A stretch of DNA of 64,000 nucleotides from Spirochaeta sp. UBA5339 (GCA_002408085.1 DHQL01000007.1:62001-126000), one strand, 5' to 3'. Counted from the stretch's first letter, positions 7,019 to 15,802 are shown. Translations and numbers: made by a program. The notes: generated from the sequence alone by a model not told the origin.

Positions 7019-9016
7019 ATGTTAAAGAAACTGCTCTTCGGAGTTGCCTACTATCCTGAATACCTGAAGGAAGACAGGATCGACAAAGACTTCGAAATGA
7101 TGAAGGCCGCCGGAATGAATACTGTCCGGATCGCCGAGTCTACCTGGAGTACTCTCGAGCCCGAGGAGGGGGTCTTTAACTACTCCTATATCGATGCCCT
7201 TCTCAAAGCTGCCGAGGGCCACGATCTGGATCTGATTGTCGGTACTCCCAGCTACTCCGTACCCCCCTGGCTTGTGAAGAAGGACCCCGCAGTCCTTCTG
7301 GATGGCAAGAACCACACAGAGAGCTACGGCCGCCGTCAGAACATGGATATCATGAACCTGACCTACCGCCGACATGTGGAGCGGGCCATCCGCCGTCTTA
7401 TGGAGCGTACCGCATCCCATAAAAAAGTTATCGGTTTTCAGATCGATAACGAGTGCAAGGACTACGGCAACTTCTCCGCCAATGTTCAGGCGGACTTTGT
7501 GGAGCACCTGAAAGAGAAATTCAAGACTGTGGAGGCCTTTAACGAGGCCTTCGGACTGGCCTACTGGAGCAACTCCATCGGCCACTGGGACGATATGCCC
7601 GATATGAGAGGAACCATCAACGGAGGTCTGGCAACTGAATTTGCGTCATTCAAGAGAAGCCAGACAGCCGGCTACCTCAAGTGGCAGGCTGCCCTTGTGG
7701 ACGAGTACCGCCGTGAGGATCAGTTCATTACTCATAACTTTGACTTTGAGTGGCGGAAGTTCGGCGCCGACATCGCCCAGGACGGTTACTCCTACGGCGT
7801 ACAGCCCGATCTGAACCATGCAGAGGCATCCGAGGCTGTTACCCTTGCGGGTACTGATATCTATCACCCCACTCAGGATGAACTGACAGGGGCGGAGATC
7901 GCCTACGGCGGAGACAGCATCAGAAGCCTCAAGATGAACAACTACCTGGTTCTCGAGTGTCAGGCTCAGGCCTTCAAGTACTGGACTCCCTATCCAGGTC
8001 AGCTGCGTCAGCAGGCCTACAGCCACCTGGCTTCCGGGGCCGACGGTATCATGTACTGGAACTGGCACTCCATCCACAACAGCTTTGAGACCTACTGGAA
8101 GGGCCTTTTGAGCCACGACATGGAGAGCAATCCCACCTATGAGGAAGCCGCTCTGTTCGGCGCTGAATGGCAGAAGCTGAATAAGGAACTTCTTCACCTG
8201 AAGAAGGACAACCGTGTGGCTCTGGTGACCGACAACAACTCACTGGATGCCCTGAAGTGGTTCCCCCTGGACAGGGATCTCTCCTACAACGATGTTGTCA
8301 GATGGATGTACGACTCTCTCTACGAGATGAATATCGAGTGTGATATTGTTGATATCAATGTGCTGGATACAAGCGCCTACGATATGATTGTGACACCCGT
8401 TCTCTACAGCATCACCGAAGAGAAGCTGAATGATCTGAAGGCCTTCGTCGAGAAGGGCGGAGTTCTTTTCAGCTCCTTCAAGTCCTTTATCTCTGACGAG
8501 AACCTGACTGTATTTATGGACAAGGCTCCTCATATCCTCAGTGATGTGTTCGGCATGTTCCATCAGCAGTATGCAGAGCCCAGAAAGCTCTATATTGACG
8601 GTCATAAGGTCGAGCAGTTTGCCGAGCTTCTCCAGGGGGCAGGGGCTGAGGTACTGGCCAGCTACACCCACCAGTACTGGGGACGTTATGCCGCCGCCAC
8701 AAAGAACAGTTTCGGTGAAGGTAAGGCCTACTATATCGGAGGCTTTACGGAGAAGGACTATCTTAAGTCCCTGCTGAAACAGGCCGCCGCCGATGCGGGA
8801 ATCACGGTTCCCGAACTGGAAGCGCCTCTGGTCCTCCGTTCCGGTACCGGAGCCGATGGAAAAAAGATCAGCTACCTCTTCAACTACAGCATGGAGGCCC
8901 GGACAGCGGCAAACCCCTGTGGTGAAGCGGTGGACCTTCTGACAGGATATAGCTACAATCCGGGAGAGAAGATTGAGATCTCCGACTGGGGTGTCTGTAT
9001 CCTGAAAGAGAAGTAA
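7019..9016 (+). CDS. Beta-galactosidase, glycoside hydrolase family 42
   Basis: A 665-residue GH42 enzyme, full length for the family and without a signal peptide. The N-terminal FGVAYYPEY and NTVRIAESTWSTLEPEEGVF are classic. Acid/base Glu145 lies in QIDNE and nucleophile Glu313 in LVLEC, almost the same positions as in the Thermus A4 enzyme (141 and 312). A beta-galactosidase trimerisation domain (about 400-600) and a short C-terminal beta domain follow. The start is the ATG at 7019 behind AAGGAGA; an in-frame TTG at 6998 directly after the previous stop has no such site. It probably hydrolyses imported beta-galactosides (or alpha-L-arabinopyranosides, a known GH42 side activity). A terminator-like hairpin separates it from the GH43 gene. 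Confidence 0.93.
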   Translation: MLKKLLFGVAYYPEYLKEDRIDKDFEMMKAAGMNTVRIAESTWSTLEPEEGVFNYSYIDALLKAAEGHDLDLIVGTPSYSVPPWLVKKDPAVLLDGKNHTESYGRRQNMDIMNLTYRRHVERAIRRLMERTASHKKVIGFQIDNECKDYGNFSANVQADFVEHLKEKFKTVEAFNEAFGLAYWSNSIGHWDDMPDMRGTINGGLATEFASFKRSQTAGYLKWQAALVDEYRREDQFITHNFDFEWRKFGADIAQDGYSYGVQPDLNHAEASEAVTLAGTDIYHPTQDELTGAEIAYGGDSIRSLKMNNYLVLECQAQAFKYWTPYPGQLRQQAYSHLASGADGIMYWNWHSIHNSFETYWKGLLSHDMESNPTYEEAALFGAEWQKLNKELLHLKKDNRVALVTDNNSLDALKWFPLDRDLSYNDVVRWMYDSLYEMNIECDIVDINVLDTSAYDMIVTPVLYSITEEKLNDLKAFVEKGGVLFSSFKSFISDENLTVFMDKAPHILSDVFGMFHQQYAEPRKLYIDGHKVEQFAELLQGAGAEVLASYTHQYWGRYAAATKNSFGEGKAYYIGGFTEKDYLKSLLKQAAADAGITVPELEAPLVLRSGTGADGKKISYLFNYSMEARTAANPCGEAVDLLTGYSYNPGEKIEISDWGVCILKEK

Positions 9017-9036
9017 AAAGTTTTGAAATGACTATC

Positions 9037-9060
9037 TGCCCCCTTTTCCGGGGGCATTTT
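9037..9060 (+). terminator. Intra-operon terminator/attenuator between GH42 and GH43
   Basis: TGCCCCC (9037-9043) pairs with GGGGGCA (9050-9056), followed by TTTT. The GH43 start codon is only 17 bp beyond its end, leaving no room for a separate promoter. The hairpin therefore probably lowers, rather than abolishes, expression of the last gene. Confidence 0.75.
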
Positions 9061-9073
9061 GAGGTTTATCAAT

Positions 9074-10702
9074 ATGATTAAGAATCCGATTCTGCCGGGA
9101 TTCAACCCCGACCCCGTTATCTGCCGCAGGGACGACTGGTACTACCTGATGGTATCCTCCTTTGAATGGTTTCCCGGGCTTCCCGTCTATCGCTCAAAGG
9201 ATATGAAGAACTGGGAACTCTACACCCATGTTCTTACTGACGATACAAACCCCGATCTGAAAAAACTTCCCTCCTCCAAGGGAATCTGGGCTCCCTGTCT
9301 TACCTGGTGCGTAGAGGAGGGACTCTTCTACGTTGTCTATGGTGTTATGAACTCCATGAACGCCCGGTACTTCGATGTGGACAACTACCTGATGACCGCC
9401 CCCGATATCACAGGCCCCTGGAGCGAGCCCGTATACCTCCACTCCGCAGGATTCGATGCCTCCATCCTCCACGATGATGACGGTAAGAAGTACATCGTCT
9501 CCCTGGACTGGGAGACAAGAGACGGCTATGAGAAGCCCGGCCCCATCACCATGGTGGAGTACGATGCAGAGAGCAGATCCATCAAGGGGTACCCGAAGGT
9601 GATCTGGAGAGGCGGCACAGAGCGTGGATGCCTGGAAGCTCCTCACCTCTACAAGAAGGACGGCCGTTACTACATCATGACCGCCGAGGGCGGAACAGGA
9701 TACTACCACTGCGTGACCATCGGACGTTCCGAGACTCCCTGGGGCCCCTATGAGGGAGATCCTCAGAACCCTGTAATCACATCCCAGCCCAAGGTCTCAG
9801 ACGAGCGCAGTGATGTGGATCACCTGAAGCCCCACTACTACAACCCCGACTCATATCTGCAGAAGTCAGGCCATGGAAGCCTTGTGGAAACTCCCGCTGG
9901 AGACCCTTATGTGTTCCACCTGACCTCCCGTCCCTTTACCCCCGAGCTGCGCTGTACCCTGGGACGTGAGACCGCCGTGCAGAAGATGGTCTGGACCGAA
10001 GACGGCTGGCTCCGTATGGCCGACGGCAGTAACTTTGCTAAAGCAGAGGTGGAGGCTCCCGCCCTTGCAGAAGCTCCCGTAAAGGCCCTGCCCGAGCACG
10101 ATGACTTTGACTCGGAAGAACTGGGAGTTCAGTACTACTCCCCCCGGATTATGCCCTCCCGCTTCGCCGACCTGAAGGCCAGACCCGGCTGGATCCGCCT
10201 GCGGGGACAGGAGTCCCAGGCCTCCCAGAACAAGGTGAGTCTGCTGGCGCGGAAGCTGACCTCCACAAATCTGGAGATCACCACAAAGATGGACTTTACC
10301 CCCGAGATTCACCATCACTATGCGGGACTGACCCTCTACTACGACAACATGAACAACATCCTGCTGCGCAAGTACTACAGCGAGACCCTGGGGGGGAATG
10401 CTCTCTCCCTTGTACGGATCGACAATGGGGAGAAGGTGGAGATTGAGGGAACCAGAGTCCCCGCTCCCGAGGGCCCCGTATACTTCCGCCTCACAGTAAA
10501 GGACCGGGTGACCCGCTTCTTCTGGAGCTCCGATGGCAGCGACTGGGAGGCTATCGGCCCCTCAATCGACACCAGTAAGTTCTCCGACGAGTACTGTGAG
10601 TTCGGTGAGTTTACGGGAACCATGGCGGGGATTATCAACTGTGACCTGATACGTCGTCAGCATCCAGCGGACTTCGACTTCTTCGAGTACAGAGATCTGT
10701 AA
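9074..10702 (+). CDS. Glycoside hydrolase family 43 (beta-xylosidase/arabinofuranosidase)
   Basis: A 542-residue inverting glycosidase. The five-bladed propeller carries base Asp13 (GFNPDP), the pKa-tuning Asp128 (GFDASI) and acid Glu188 (LEAPHLYKK). The C-terminal 200 residues form a beta-sandwich of the type found in GH43 beta-xylosidases (HHYAGLTLYYD region). There is no signal peptide. The ATG at 9074 has GAGG nine bases upstream; an in-frame TTG at 9059 falls inside the T-tract of the preceding terminator and is unlikely. It is the last gene of the GH5-GPH-GH42-GH43 operon and should remove xylosyl or arabinofuranosyl residues from imported oligosaccharides. A second, different GH43 lies at 60.3 kb. 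Confidence 0.9.
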   Translation: MIKNPILPGFNPDPVICRRDDWYYLMVSSFEWFPGLPVYRSKDMKNWELYTHVLTDDTNPDLKKLPSSKGIWAPCLTWCVEEGLFYVVYGVMNSMNARYFDVDNYLMTAPDITGPWSEPVYLHSAGFDASILHDDDGKKYIVSLDWETRDGYEKPGPITMVEYDAESRSIKGYPKVIWRGGTERGCLEAPHLYKKDGRYYIMTAEGGTGYYHCVTIGRSETPWGPYEGDPQNPVITSQPKVSDERSDVDHLKPHYYNPDSYLQKSGHGSLVETPAGDPYVFHLTSRPFTPELRCTLGRETAVQKMVWTEDGWLRMADGSNFAKAEVEAPALAEAPVKALPEHDDFDSEELGVQYYSPRIMPSRFADLKARPGWIRLRGQESQASQNKVSLLARKLTSTNLEITTKMDFTPEIHHHYAGLTLYYDNMNNILLRKYYSETLGGNALSLVRIDNGEKVEIEGTRVPAPEGPVYFRLTVKDRVTRFFWSSDGSDWEAIGPSIDTSKFSDEYCEFGEFTGTMAGIINCDLIRRQHPADFDFFEYRDL

Positions 10703-10733
10703 AATATTGAATATTTTATACGGAAAATAATCT

Positions 10734-10764
10734 GACCGCTCCTTCAGGGGGCGGTCTTTTTTTT
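10734..10764 (+). terminator. Terminator of the glycoside operon
   Basis: GACCGC (10734-10739) and GCGGTC (10751-10756) form a stem with the intervening TCC/GGG, followed by eight T. It overlaps the stop codon of the converging DUF2784 gene. An AT palindrome (AAAATATT-G-AATATTTT, 10701-10717) precedes it. Confidence 0.88.
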
Positions 10765-11142
10765 CCAGGGGAAAAGTAGGGCCGTCACAATAACTAGAAT
10801 ACCGAAGCCCGTGTAGAGGACTATAAAAAAGATCTCAGGAAAGTCGTAGAAGATAATCCTCCGGATCAGACGTGCCACAAAGGAGACCTCCTGTTCGGCT
10901 CCCTGACCCGCCATCCCTCTGAGCCGGTACTCCCAGACTGTCAGGGGACAGAGAACTCCGGCCATGGCTTCCAGGGCAACAAGCAGCACGGCGGCCAGGT
11001 GGAGAATCCGGAAGGTCCGGTTTCTGATCCACTGCCACTTCAGAAAGCCGCCCCAGAGGATCAGCCCCTCTCCGAGGACCGTAAAGAGAACATAGAGAAA
11101 GTGGATCACCACAATCAGATCTGCCAGCAGACTCCAGATCAT
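10744..11142 (-). CDS. DUF2784 inner-membrane protein
   Basis: A 132-residue protein with about three to four hydrophobic helices. The segment HLAAVLLVALEAMAGVLCPLT followed by VWEYRLR (about residues 48-75) matches the DUF2784 signature (LH...G..CPLT.WE..LR). Function is unknown in the family. It converges with the GH43 gene and follows the polyol gene group on the same strand after a terminator-like stem, so it is probably a separate unit. Translation probably starts at the ATG at 11142, preceded by GGAGAG on the minus strand. Confidence 0.8.
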   Translation of the reverse strand: MIWSLLADLIVVIHFLYVLFTVLGEGLILWGGFLKWQWIRNRTFRILHLAAVLLVALEAMAGVLCPLTVWEYRLRGMAGQGAEQEVSFVARLIRRIIFYDFPEIFFIVLYTGFGILVIVTALLFPWKKKTAP

Positions 11143-11160
11143 CTCTCCTCCCTGATCTTA

Positions 11161-11215
11161 ATTAAAAGGGACAGAGCCTCCCGATTCAACATCAGCAGCA
11201 AGGGGAGACTCTGTC
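11161..11215 (-). terminator. Terminator of the polyol gene group (minus strand)
   Basis: On the minus strand a 12-bp stem (ACAGAGTCTCCC at 11203-11214 with GGGAGGCTCTGT at 11171-11182, one mismatch) with a 20-base loop is followed by CCTTTTAATT. It lies 36 bp after the alcohol dehydrogenase stop. Confidence 0.55.
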
Positions 11216-11250
11216 TGGAACAAAGGAGAACAGTATCTGGAGGAGAGGAA

Positions 11251-12249
11251 TCAGCTCTCCTGGGGCATAATCATTATTTTCATGGCCGGTTCACTATGGG
11301 TTTCAAGAATCTTCAGCCCCTTTTCAAACTCCTCCAGGGGCAGTTTATGGGAGACCAGATCCTTTACCTTGATCCGTCCGTTCTGGAGCAGGTGGAGGGC
11401 CTGCCATGAGTTTCTGCAGGAGGTGTAGGAGGAGAAGATTGAGATCTCCTTCTCAAACATCCTGAAGGGAGGCAGGGATACCTTTGCATCCACATGGGGC
11501 ACCGCAAACCAGAGTATCCGTCCTGAGGGGCGGACATAGTCCAGGCACTTTTCCATCAGAAAGGTCACTCCCGTGGCATCGCAGACGATATGGTAGGACT
11601 CCCTGTCCAGGGAATCCAGATCGGTAGTTGTTTTTGAGGCTCCCATCTCCAGGGCCGTATTCAGCCGATCCTGGTCCTTGTCCACAACATGAACCGAGGA
11701 GCATCCTTCCACCAGAAAACTCTGGAGCAGAAGAAGTCCGATGGGACCGGCACCGATAAGTAGAACCGAGTCTGCCAGATCCGGTTTGACCTGCTCTACA
11801 CCATGAAGGACGCAGGAGAGGGGCTCCATAAAGGCGGCTTCCTCAAAGCTGAGATCTCCTATGGGGAAGACCGCTCCTTCGGGTGCACAGACATACTGGG
11901 CCATTCCACCGGGCAGGGTTACTCCTACGGCCTCAACATTTTCACAGTAGTGCTGGCGGTTGTTCAGGCAGCTGTAACAGACGCCGCAGGAGAGGTTGGG
12001 CTCAACGGCGACTCTGTCTCCCTCTTTGAAGTTTCTGACTTTCGGTCCTGCTTTGCGGACAATTCCGGAGAATTCGTGTCCCGGGGTGATGGGGTAGGTC
12101 CCCTTATAGTCCCCCTGGAAAATATGGAGGTCGGTGCCGCAGATTCCGCTGGCATGAACCTCTATCAGGACCTCGTCCTCCTTAGGTTCGGGAACCTGAG
12201 CATCCATGGTTTTAAGGGAGTACTTTTCTTTGATTAAAACAGCTTTCAT
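11251..12249 (-). CDS. Zinc-dependent medium-chain alcohol/polyol dehydrogenase
   Basis: A 332-residue MDR-superfamily enzyme. Catalytic zinc ligands are Cys37, His58 and Glu59 (PGHE); structural zinc cysteines 88, 91, 94 and 102 are all present. The Rossmann motif GAGPIG is near residue 167. The layout resembles sorbitol, threonine and butanediol dehydrogenases. It is the last gene of a minus-strand set (SDR, FGGY kinase, this enzyme; gaps of 9 and 15 bp) under the LacI-type regulator at 14.6-15.6 kb, so it most likely oxidises a sugar alcohol or a ketose intermediate in the cytoplasm using NAD(P). Which polyol cannot be told. AAAGGATGGA gives a fair ribosome site. Confidence 0.88.
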   Translation of the reverse strand: MKAVLIKEKYSLKTMDAQVPEPKEDEVLIEVHASGICGTDLHIFQGDYKGTYPITPGHEFSGIVRKAGPKVRNFKEGDRVAVEPNLSCGVCYSCLNNRQHYCENVEAVGVTLPGGMAQYVCAPEGAVFPIGDLSFEEAAFMEPLSCVLHGVEQVKPDLADSVLLIGAGPIGLLLLQSFLVEGCSSVHVVDKDQDRLNTALEMGASKTTTDLDSLDRESYHIVCDATGVTFLMEKCLDYVRPSGRILWFAVPHVDAKVSLPPFRMFEKEISIFSSYTSCRNSWQALHLLQNGRIKVKDLVSHKLPLEEFEKGLKILETHSEPAMKIMIMPQES

Positions 12250-12264
12250 AATTCCATCCTTTTT

Positions 12265-13776
12265 TTAACTGATACGACTCTCTGACAGCACGTCGGAGAG
12301 GGCCTTGTATGCAGGATAAAGCTTCCGGTATCCGGCATATATATTTCTATACTTCTCTTTGTCTGCCTCAACCGGGCTGGCACTTCTTTCGAATTGCACC
12401 ACCTCTGCTGCAGCCTCATAGGAGCCAAAGATGCCGCAGCCGACTCCTGCAGCCAGGGCGGCTCCCAGGCTTGTCGCCTGTTTCGGGGCGTGGGGTATTT
12501 TAACGGGTTTGCCGTAGATGCTGCTCATCATTCCGTTCCAGAATGGAGAGAGAGCGCCTCCTCCGGTGAGAGAGAGCTCGGCTATCTCGATTCCGTTCTC
12601 TTCAAAAACTGAAACCACATCCTTCAGGGCAAAGGCAATGCCTTCAAAGACAGCCCTTATCATGTCTCTGTTTTTATGGTTGAGAGAGAGTCCCAGAAAA
12701 CTGCCCTTGAGGTTCGAGTTCCAGTGGGGTGTCCGCTCACCCATAAAGTAGGGGATAAAGTAGAGACCTTCCGCACCGGGAGGTGACAGGGCTGCTTCTG
12801 CTTCAACGGCACGGTAGTCACAGCTGCCCCCTGATATCTCATTCATCATCCAGTCCAGAGCTATACCGGCACACTGTACTGTACCGCAGACATTGATGTG
12901 TTTTCCGTCAAGATCATAGAAATTCTGTATTCTTCTTCCCCGGTCCAGCAGGGGCTGTGGAGAGAGTACCGAGATCCAGGAGCTGCTTCCTATATAGTTC
13001 TGGGCCGTGGAGCAGTCTGCAATTCCGGCACCCCTGGCCGAGCAGGACGCATCCCCCCCACCGGCAAAGACGGGAATTCCCTCTTTCAGCCCTAAAAGAG
13101 ATGCGGCCTCCCGGTTTAAGGGGCCCACCATCTCGTGGGAAGAGAGAAGACGGGGCATCTTCTTTCCGTTCAGTCCGGTTTCTTTCAGAATCCGGTCAGA
13201 CCAGTCTCGCTCCTTCAGGTCCAGAACACAGGTCAGAGAGGCATCGGAGTAGTCGGTGCTGCCCCAGCAGCCGGTCAGCCTGCCTGCAATAAAGTCCTTG
13301 CTCTGGATAATCCAGGCTGTCTTTTTGAAAAGTTCGGGATAGCTGTCCTTGAACCAGAGCATTTTGGGCAGAGAGAGGTGGGAATCGATCCTGTTTCCGG
13401 TAATCCTGAAAAACTCATCATCATTGATTCTCTCTCTGATGGAAGAGCAGTAACTGTCGCTTCTGCTGTCCGAGTGGATTATCTCCGGAAAAACAGGTTC
13501 TCCTGCGGCGGATATGGGCAGCATTCCGTTCATATGGCCGCTCAAACCGATGCAGGAGACCCTTCCAGTGTGCTGAGGATACTCCTGACTGAGTCTGCTC
13601 ATGCCGGTTACGACGCTGTCCCAATAGGCTTCCGGGTCCTGCTGGGCCCAGCCCGCCATGGGGTACTCGGTCTCATAGGGGATTGTTGCAGAGGCAAGAG
13701 CCCTGCCCCGGGTGTCAAAGAGAGTACACTTGTTTCCGGTGGTGCCGATGTCAAATGTCAGGATAGTATCACTCAT
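12265..13776 (-). CDS. FGGY-family carbohydrate kinase, xylulokinase-like
   Basis: A 503-residue, two-domain kinase of the FGGY family. The ATP phosphate-binding loop DIGTTGNK is at residues 9-16, the substrate-side GLSGHMNGM at 78-85 and the ADP-binding TGGGALSPFWNGMMSSI near 420. Overall it looks like xylulokinase, but the usual GQMHG is GHMNG here, which may mean a different ketose such as L-xylulose, ribulose or erythrulose. It sits 9 bp after the SDR stop and 15 bp before the zinc dehydrogenase, giving an oxidise-then-phosphorylate module for a polyol. AGGAAAGG provides the ribosome site. A second, distantly related FGGY kinase is at 20.9-22.5 kb. Confidence 0.87.
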   Translation of the reverse strand: MSDTILTFDIGTTGNKCTLFDTRGRALASATIPYETEYPMAGWAQQDPEAYWDSVVTGMSRLSQEYPQHTGRVSCIGLSGHMNGMLPISAAGEPVFPEIIHSDSRSDSYCSSIRERINDDEFFRITGNRIDSHLSLPKMLWFKDSYPELFKKTAWIIQSKDFIAGRLTGCWGSTDYSDASLTCVLDLKERDWSDRILKETGLNGKKMPRLLSSHEMVGPLNREAASLLGLKEGIPVFAGGGDASCSARGAGIADCSTAQNYIGSSSWISVLSPQPLLDRGRRIQNFYDLDGKHINVCGTVQCAGIALDWMMNEISGGSCDYRAVEAEAALSPPGAEGLYFIPYFMGERTPHWNSNLKGSFLGLSLNHKNRDMIRAVFEGIAFALKDVVSVFEENGIEIAELSLTGGGALSPFWNGMMSSIYGKPVKIPHAPKQATSLGAALAAGVGCGIFGSYEAAAEVVQFERSASPVEADKEKYRNIYAGYRKLYPAYKALSDVLSESRIS

Positions 13777-13785
13777 GGTCCTTTC

Positions 13786-14544
13786 CTAGATACAGGTGAA
13801 GGCGCCGTCTACAACCAGGTCCATTCCTGTTGTATAGGATGAGGCGTCATTTGCAAGATAGAGAATGGCACTGATCAGCTCTTCGGGTTTTCCCATCCGT
13901 CCTGCAGGGGTCAGGTCGGTCCAGCGGCTTTTCCACTCTTCAGGAGCGGAGAGGGTCATCTCTGTGGCAATATAACCGGGGCTGATGCTGTTTACACGAA
14001 CATTGTGGTTAACCCACTCCACGGCCAGAGACTTGGTAAGCATAATAACCGCGGCTTTTGAGGCGTTGTAGGCACTCTGGGGCTGAGGAACATTTACTAT
14101 ATGCCCGGACATGGAGGCTGTGTTGATAATAACACCGCCCTTCTGCTTAATCATTACCCGGCCGGCTGCCTGGGATGTAAGGAAGACTCCGTTCAGGTTA
14201 ATGTCGATTACCTTCTTCCACTGGTCATAGGTCAGGTCCTCAGAGGGGACATTGAGACAGATACCGGCATTATTGAAGGCAATGTCCAGTTTCCCCCATT
14301 CGGACACAATGCGGTTGACCATGGTTTCCACATCGTCAGCGCTGGTAACGTCACAGGAAATTGCCATTGACCGGCGGCCCATGGCCTCAATTTCCTTTAC
14401 TACCTCTGAGGCCGCATCCATATCGATATCCACAATGGCCACATCAGCACCGTTTCCGGCAAGACCGAGAGCTACGGTTTTTCCAATTCCCTTGGCTCCG
14501 CCTGTTACATAGGCGGTTTTGTTCTCAAGGCTAAAATTATTCAT
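13786..14544 (-). CDS. Short-chain dehydrogenase, polyol/ketose type
   Basis: A classical SDR of 252 residues. The cofactor motif is TGGAKGIG (14-21), Asp40 at the end of beta-2 suggests NAD preference, NNAG is at 91-94, and the catalytic residues are Ser144, Tyr159 and Lys163. The stretch MSGHIVNVPQPQSAYN is typical of mannitol, sorbose, arabinitol and L-xylulose reductase SDRs. I place the start at the second ATG (14544), nine bases from AGGAG; the first ATG at 14553 directly abuts AGGAG and is too close. It is the first gene of the SDR-kinase-dehydrogenase set, with a LacI-type operator 27 bp upstream. Confidence 0.85.
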   Translation of the reverse strand: MNNFSLENKTAYVTGGAKGIGKTVALGLAGNGADVAIVDIDMDAASEVVKEIEAMGRRSMAISCDVTSADDVETMVNRIVSEWGKLDIAFNNAGICLNVPSEDLTYDQWKKVIDINLNGVFLTSQAAGRVMIKQKGGVIINTASMSGHIVNVPQPQSAYNASKAAVIMLTKSLAVEWVNHNVRVNSISPGYIATEMTLSAPEEWKSRWTDLTPAGRMGKPEELISAILYLANDASSYTTGMDLVVDGAFTCI

Positions 14545-14570
14545 TACAGTCATCTCCTAAAACAAAAAAT

Positions 14571-14590
14571 ATTACGCAATCAATTTTGCT
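14571..14590. promoter_or_regulatory. LacI-type operator upstream of the SDR gene
   Basis: ATTACGCAATCAATTTTGCT differs at one base from the same 20-base stretch of the operator at 15785. A TATAAA box on the minus strand (14604-14609) would place transcription start close to the edge of this site. Confidence 0.65.
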
Positions 14591-14610
14591 CAGGTTTTAA
14601 CTGTTTATAA

Positions 14611-15621
14611 TCAGCAGGACTCACGGAGGATTATATCCGTGGGAATTCTGTACTCCTGAATCGGTTTTTTACTTCCTTTAATTCTCTCCAGCAGAATCTC
14701 CGCCGTCTTGGCTCCGATGGCGGCCTTATCCTGGGTGATGGCAGAGATCTGAGGAGATCCCATGGTCATCCAGAAGTCATCGTCGAAGCCTATTACCCCC
14801 ACATCTTCAGGAATCCTGCATCCCTTGTCCTTCAGGCAGGTCATAACACCGACTGTAGCCAGGGCGTTACCGCACAGGATGGCATCGACTTTCTGCTCGG
14901 TGATCAGGGTTTCAGCCAGATAGTAGGCATCTCCCCTTTTCTGCTCATACATGCTCCTGGGGCGGCCGCTTCCGGACTTGATCAGATCCTCATCCACATC
15001 TATACCGTGTTTTGTCAGGGCCGATGTATATCCAGATATACGCTCCTGCATGGTTACGTCCAGCCGGGATCCTACAAAAGCAATTCTCTTATATCCCCTT
15101 TTAATAAGATATTCAGTGCCGTCAAAGGTTCCCTTTACATTGGTCGACAGGACCGTATCCCATTCGCAGTGTTCGGGTTTTCTGTCAAAGAATATACAGG
15201 GACACTTGTCGCCGACAATATCCTTTACATACTGGCAGTCCCGTCCAAGGGGAGCGACAATCAGACCGTCCACATTCTGCATTACAAGGTTTTCAATATT
15301 CTTCCGCTCTTTTTCAGGATCCTCTCCGGAGTTGATATAGATAAGGTTGTATCCGTTTTTGCTGAGGATTGCATCGATCTCCAGGGCAATGTCCATAAAG
15401 AAGTAGTTGGCAAGGTTGGAAACAACATATCCGATGATTCTGGAACTGCCGCTGCGCAGATTTCTTGCAACGGGATTAACATTGTAATTCAGGTCTTTGA
15501 TTGCCTTGAGTACTTTTTCCTCTGTCTCGGGATTCACATTGCGGGTTTTATTAATGACATGTGAAACGGTGGCTGTGGACACATTTGCCAGTCTTGCCAC
15601 GTCTTTCATGGAAGTACCCAT
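14611..15621 (-). CDS. LacI-family repressor of the polyol gene set
   Basis: A 336-residue regulator with an N-terminal LacI helix-turn-helix (MKDVARLANVSTATVSHVIN, residues 5-24), hinge helix NPVARNLRSG (about 49-58), and a periplasmic-binding-protein-like effector domain (IIGYVVSNL onward). The start is the ATG at 15621 behind AGGAGG; the frame stays open further upstream but that part covers the promoter and operator. It lies between the SDR-kinase set and the divergent xylitol dehydrogenase-like gene. Near-identical palindromes lie in front of its own gene and of the dehydrogenase, SDR, ABC transporter and HAD/FGGY genes, so it is very likely the local, self-controlled repressor that responds to a polyol or derived sugar. 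Confidence 0.92.
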   Translation of the reverse strand: MGTSMKDVARLANVSTATVSHVINKTRNVNPETEEKVLKAIKDLNYNVNPVARNLRSGSSRIIGYVVSNLANYFFMDIALEIDAILSKNGYNLIYINSGEDPEKERKNIENLVMQNVDGLIVAPLGRDCQYVKDIVGDKCPCIFFDRKPEHCEWDTVLSTNVKGTFDGTEYLIKRGYKRIAFVGSRLDVTMQERISGYTSALTKHGIDVDEDLIKSGSGRPRSMYEQKRGDAYYLAETLITEQKVDAILCGNALATVGVMTCLKDKGCRIPEDVGVIGFDDDFWMTMGSPQISAITQDKAAIGAKTAEILLERIKGSKKPIQEYRIPTDIILRESC

Positions 15622-15650
15622 TATTCCTCCTGTTATGAAAAACACGTAAC

Positions 15651-15669
15651 ACGTACGTAATCGATTAAC
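15651..15669. promoter_or_regulatory. LacI-type operator of the repressor's own gene
   Basis: Read on the minus strand, GTTAATCGATTACGTACGT matches the left half and core of the operator at 17011. It begins at the predicted transcription start of the repressor gene, between promoter and start codon. Confidence 0.65.
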
Positions 15670-15673
15670 AACT

Positions 15674-15702
15674 AGAATACACAGGTCTTTCACACAAGTC
15701 AA
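15674..15702 (-). promoter_or_regulatory. Promoter of the LacI repressor gene
   Basis: On the minus strand TTGACT (15697-15702), a 17-bp spacer and TATTCT (15674-15679) form a good sigma-70 promoter. The predicted start (about 15667) falls in the operator at 15651-15669. Confidence 0.7.
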
Positions 15703-15749
15703 GAAAGAAAGAAAAAATATACAGGGTGAAGTTTTTTCAAAAAATTAAT

Positions 15750-15778
15750 TTGACAGCTGAAATAAACGGGGGTAATAT
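15750..15778 (+). promoter_or_regulatory. Promoter of the xylitol dehydrogenase-like gene
   Basis: TTGACA (15750-15755), 17-bp spacer, TAATAT (15773-15778). The predicted start, about 15785, coincides with the first base of the perfect operator that follows. Confidence 0.7.
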
Positions 15779-15784
15779 CAGTAA

Positions 15785-15802
15785 ATCGATTACGCAATCG
15801 AT
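15785..15802. promoter_or_regulatory. LacI-type operator, perfect palindrome
   Basis: ATCGATT-ACGC-AATCGAT is an inverted repeat with perfect 7-bp arms. The downstream TTTTGC is shared with the sites at 14571 and 17011. It sits at the predicted +1 of the dehydrogenase promoter, so binding would block initiation or early elongation. Confidence 0.75.
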
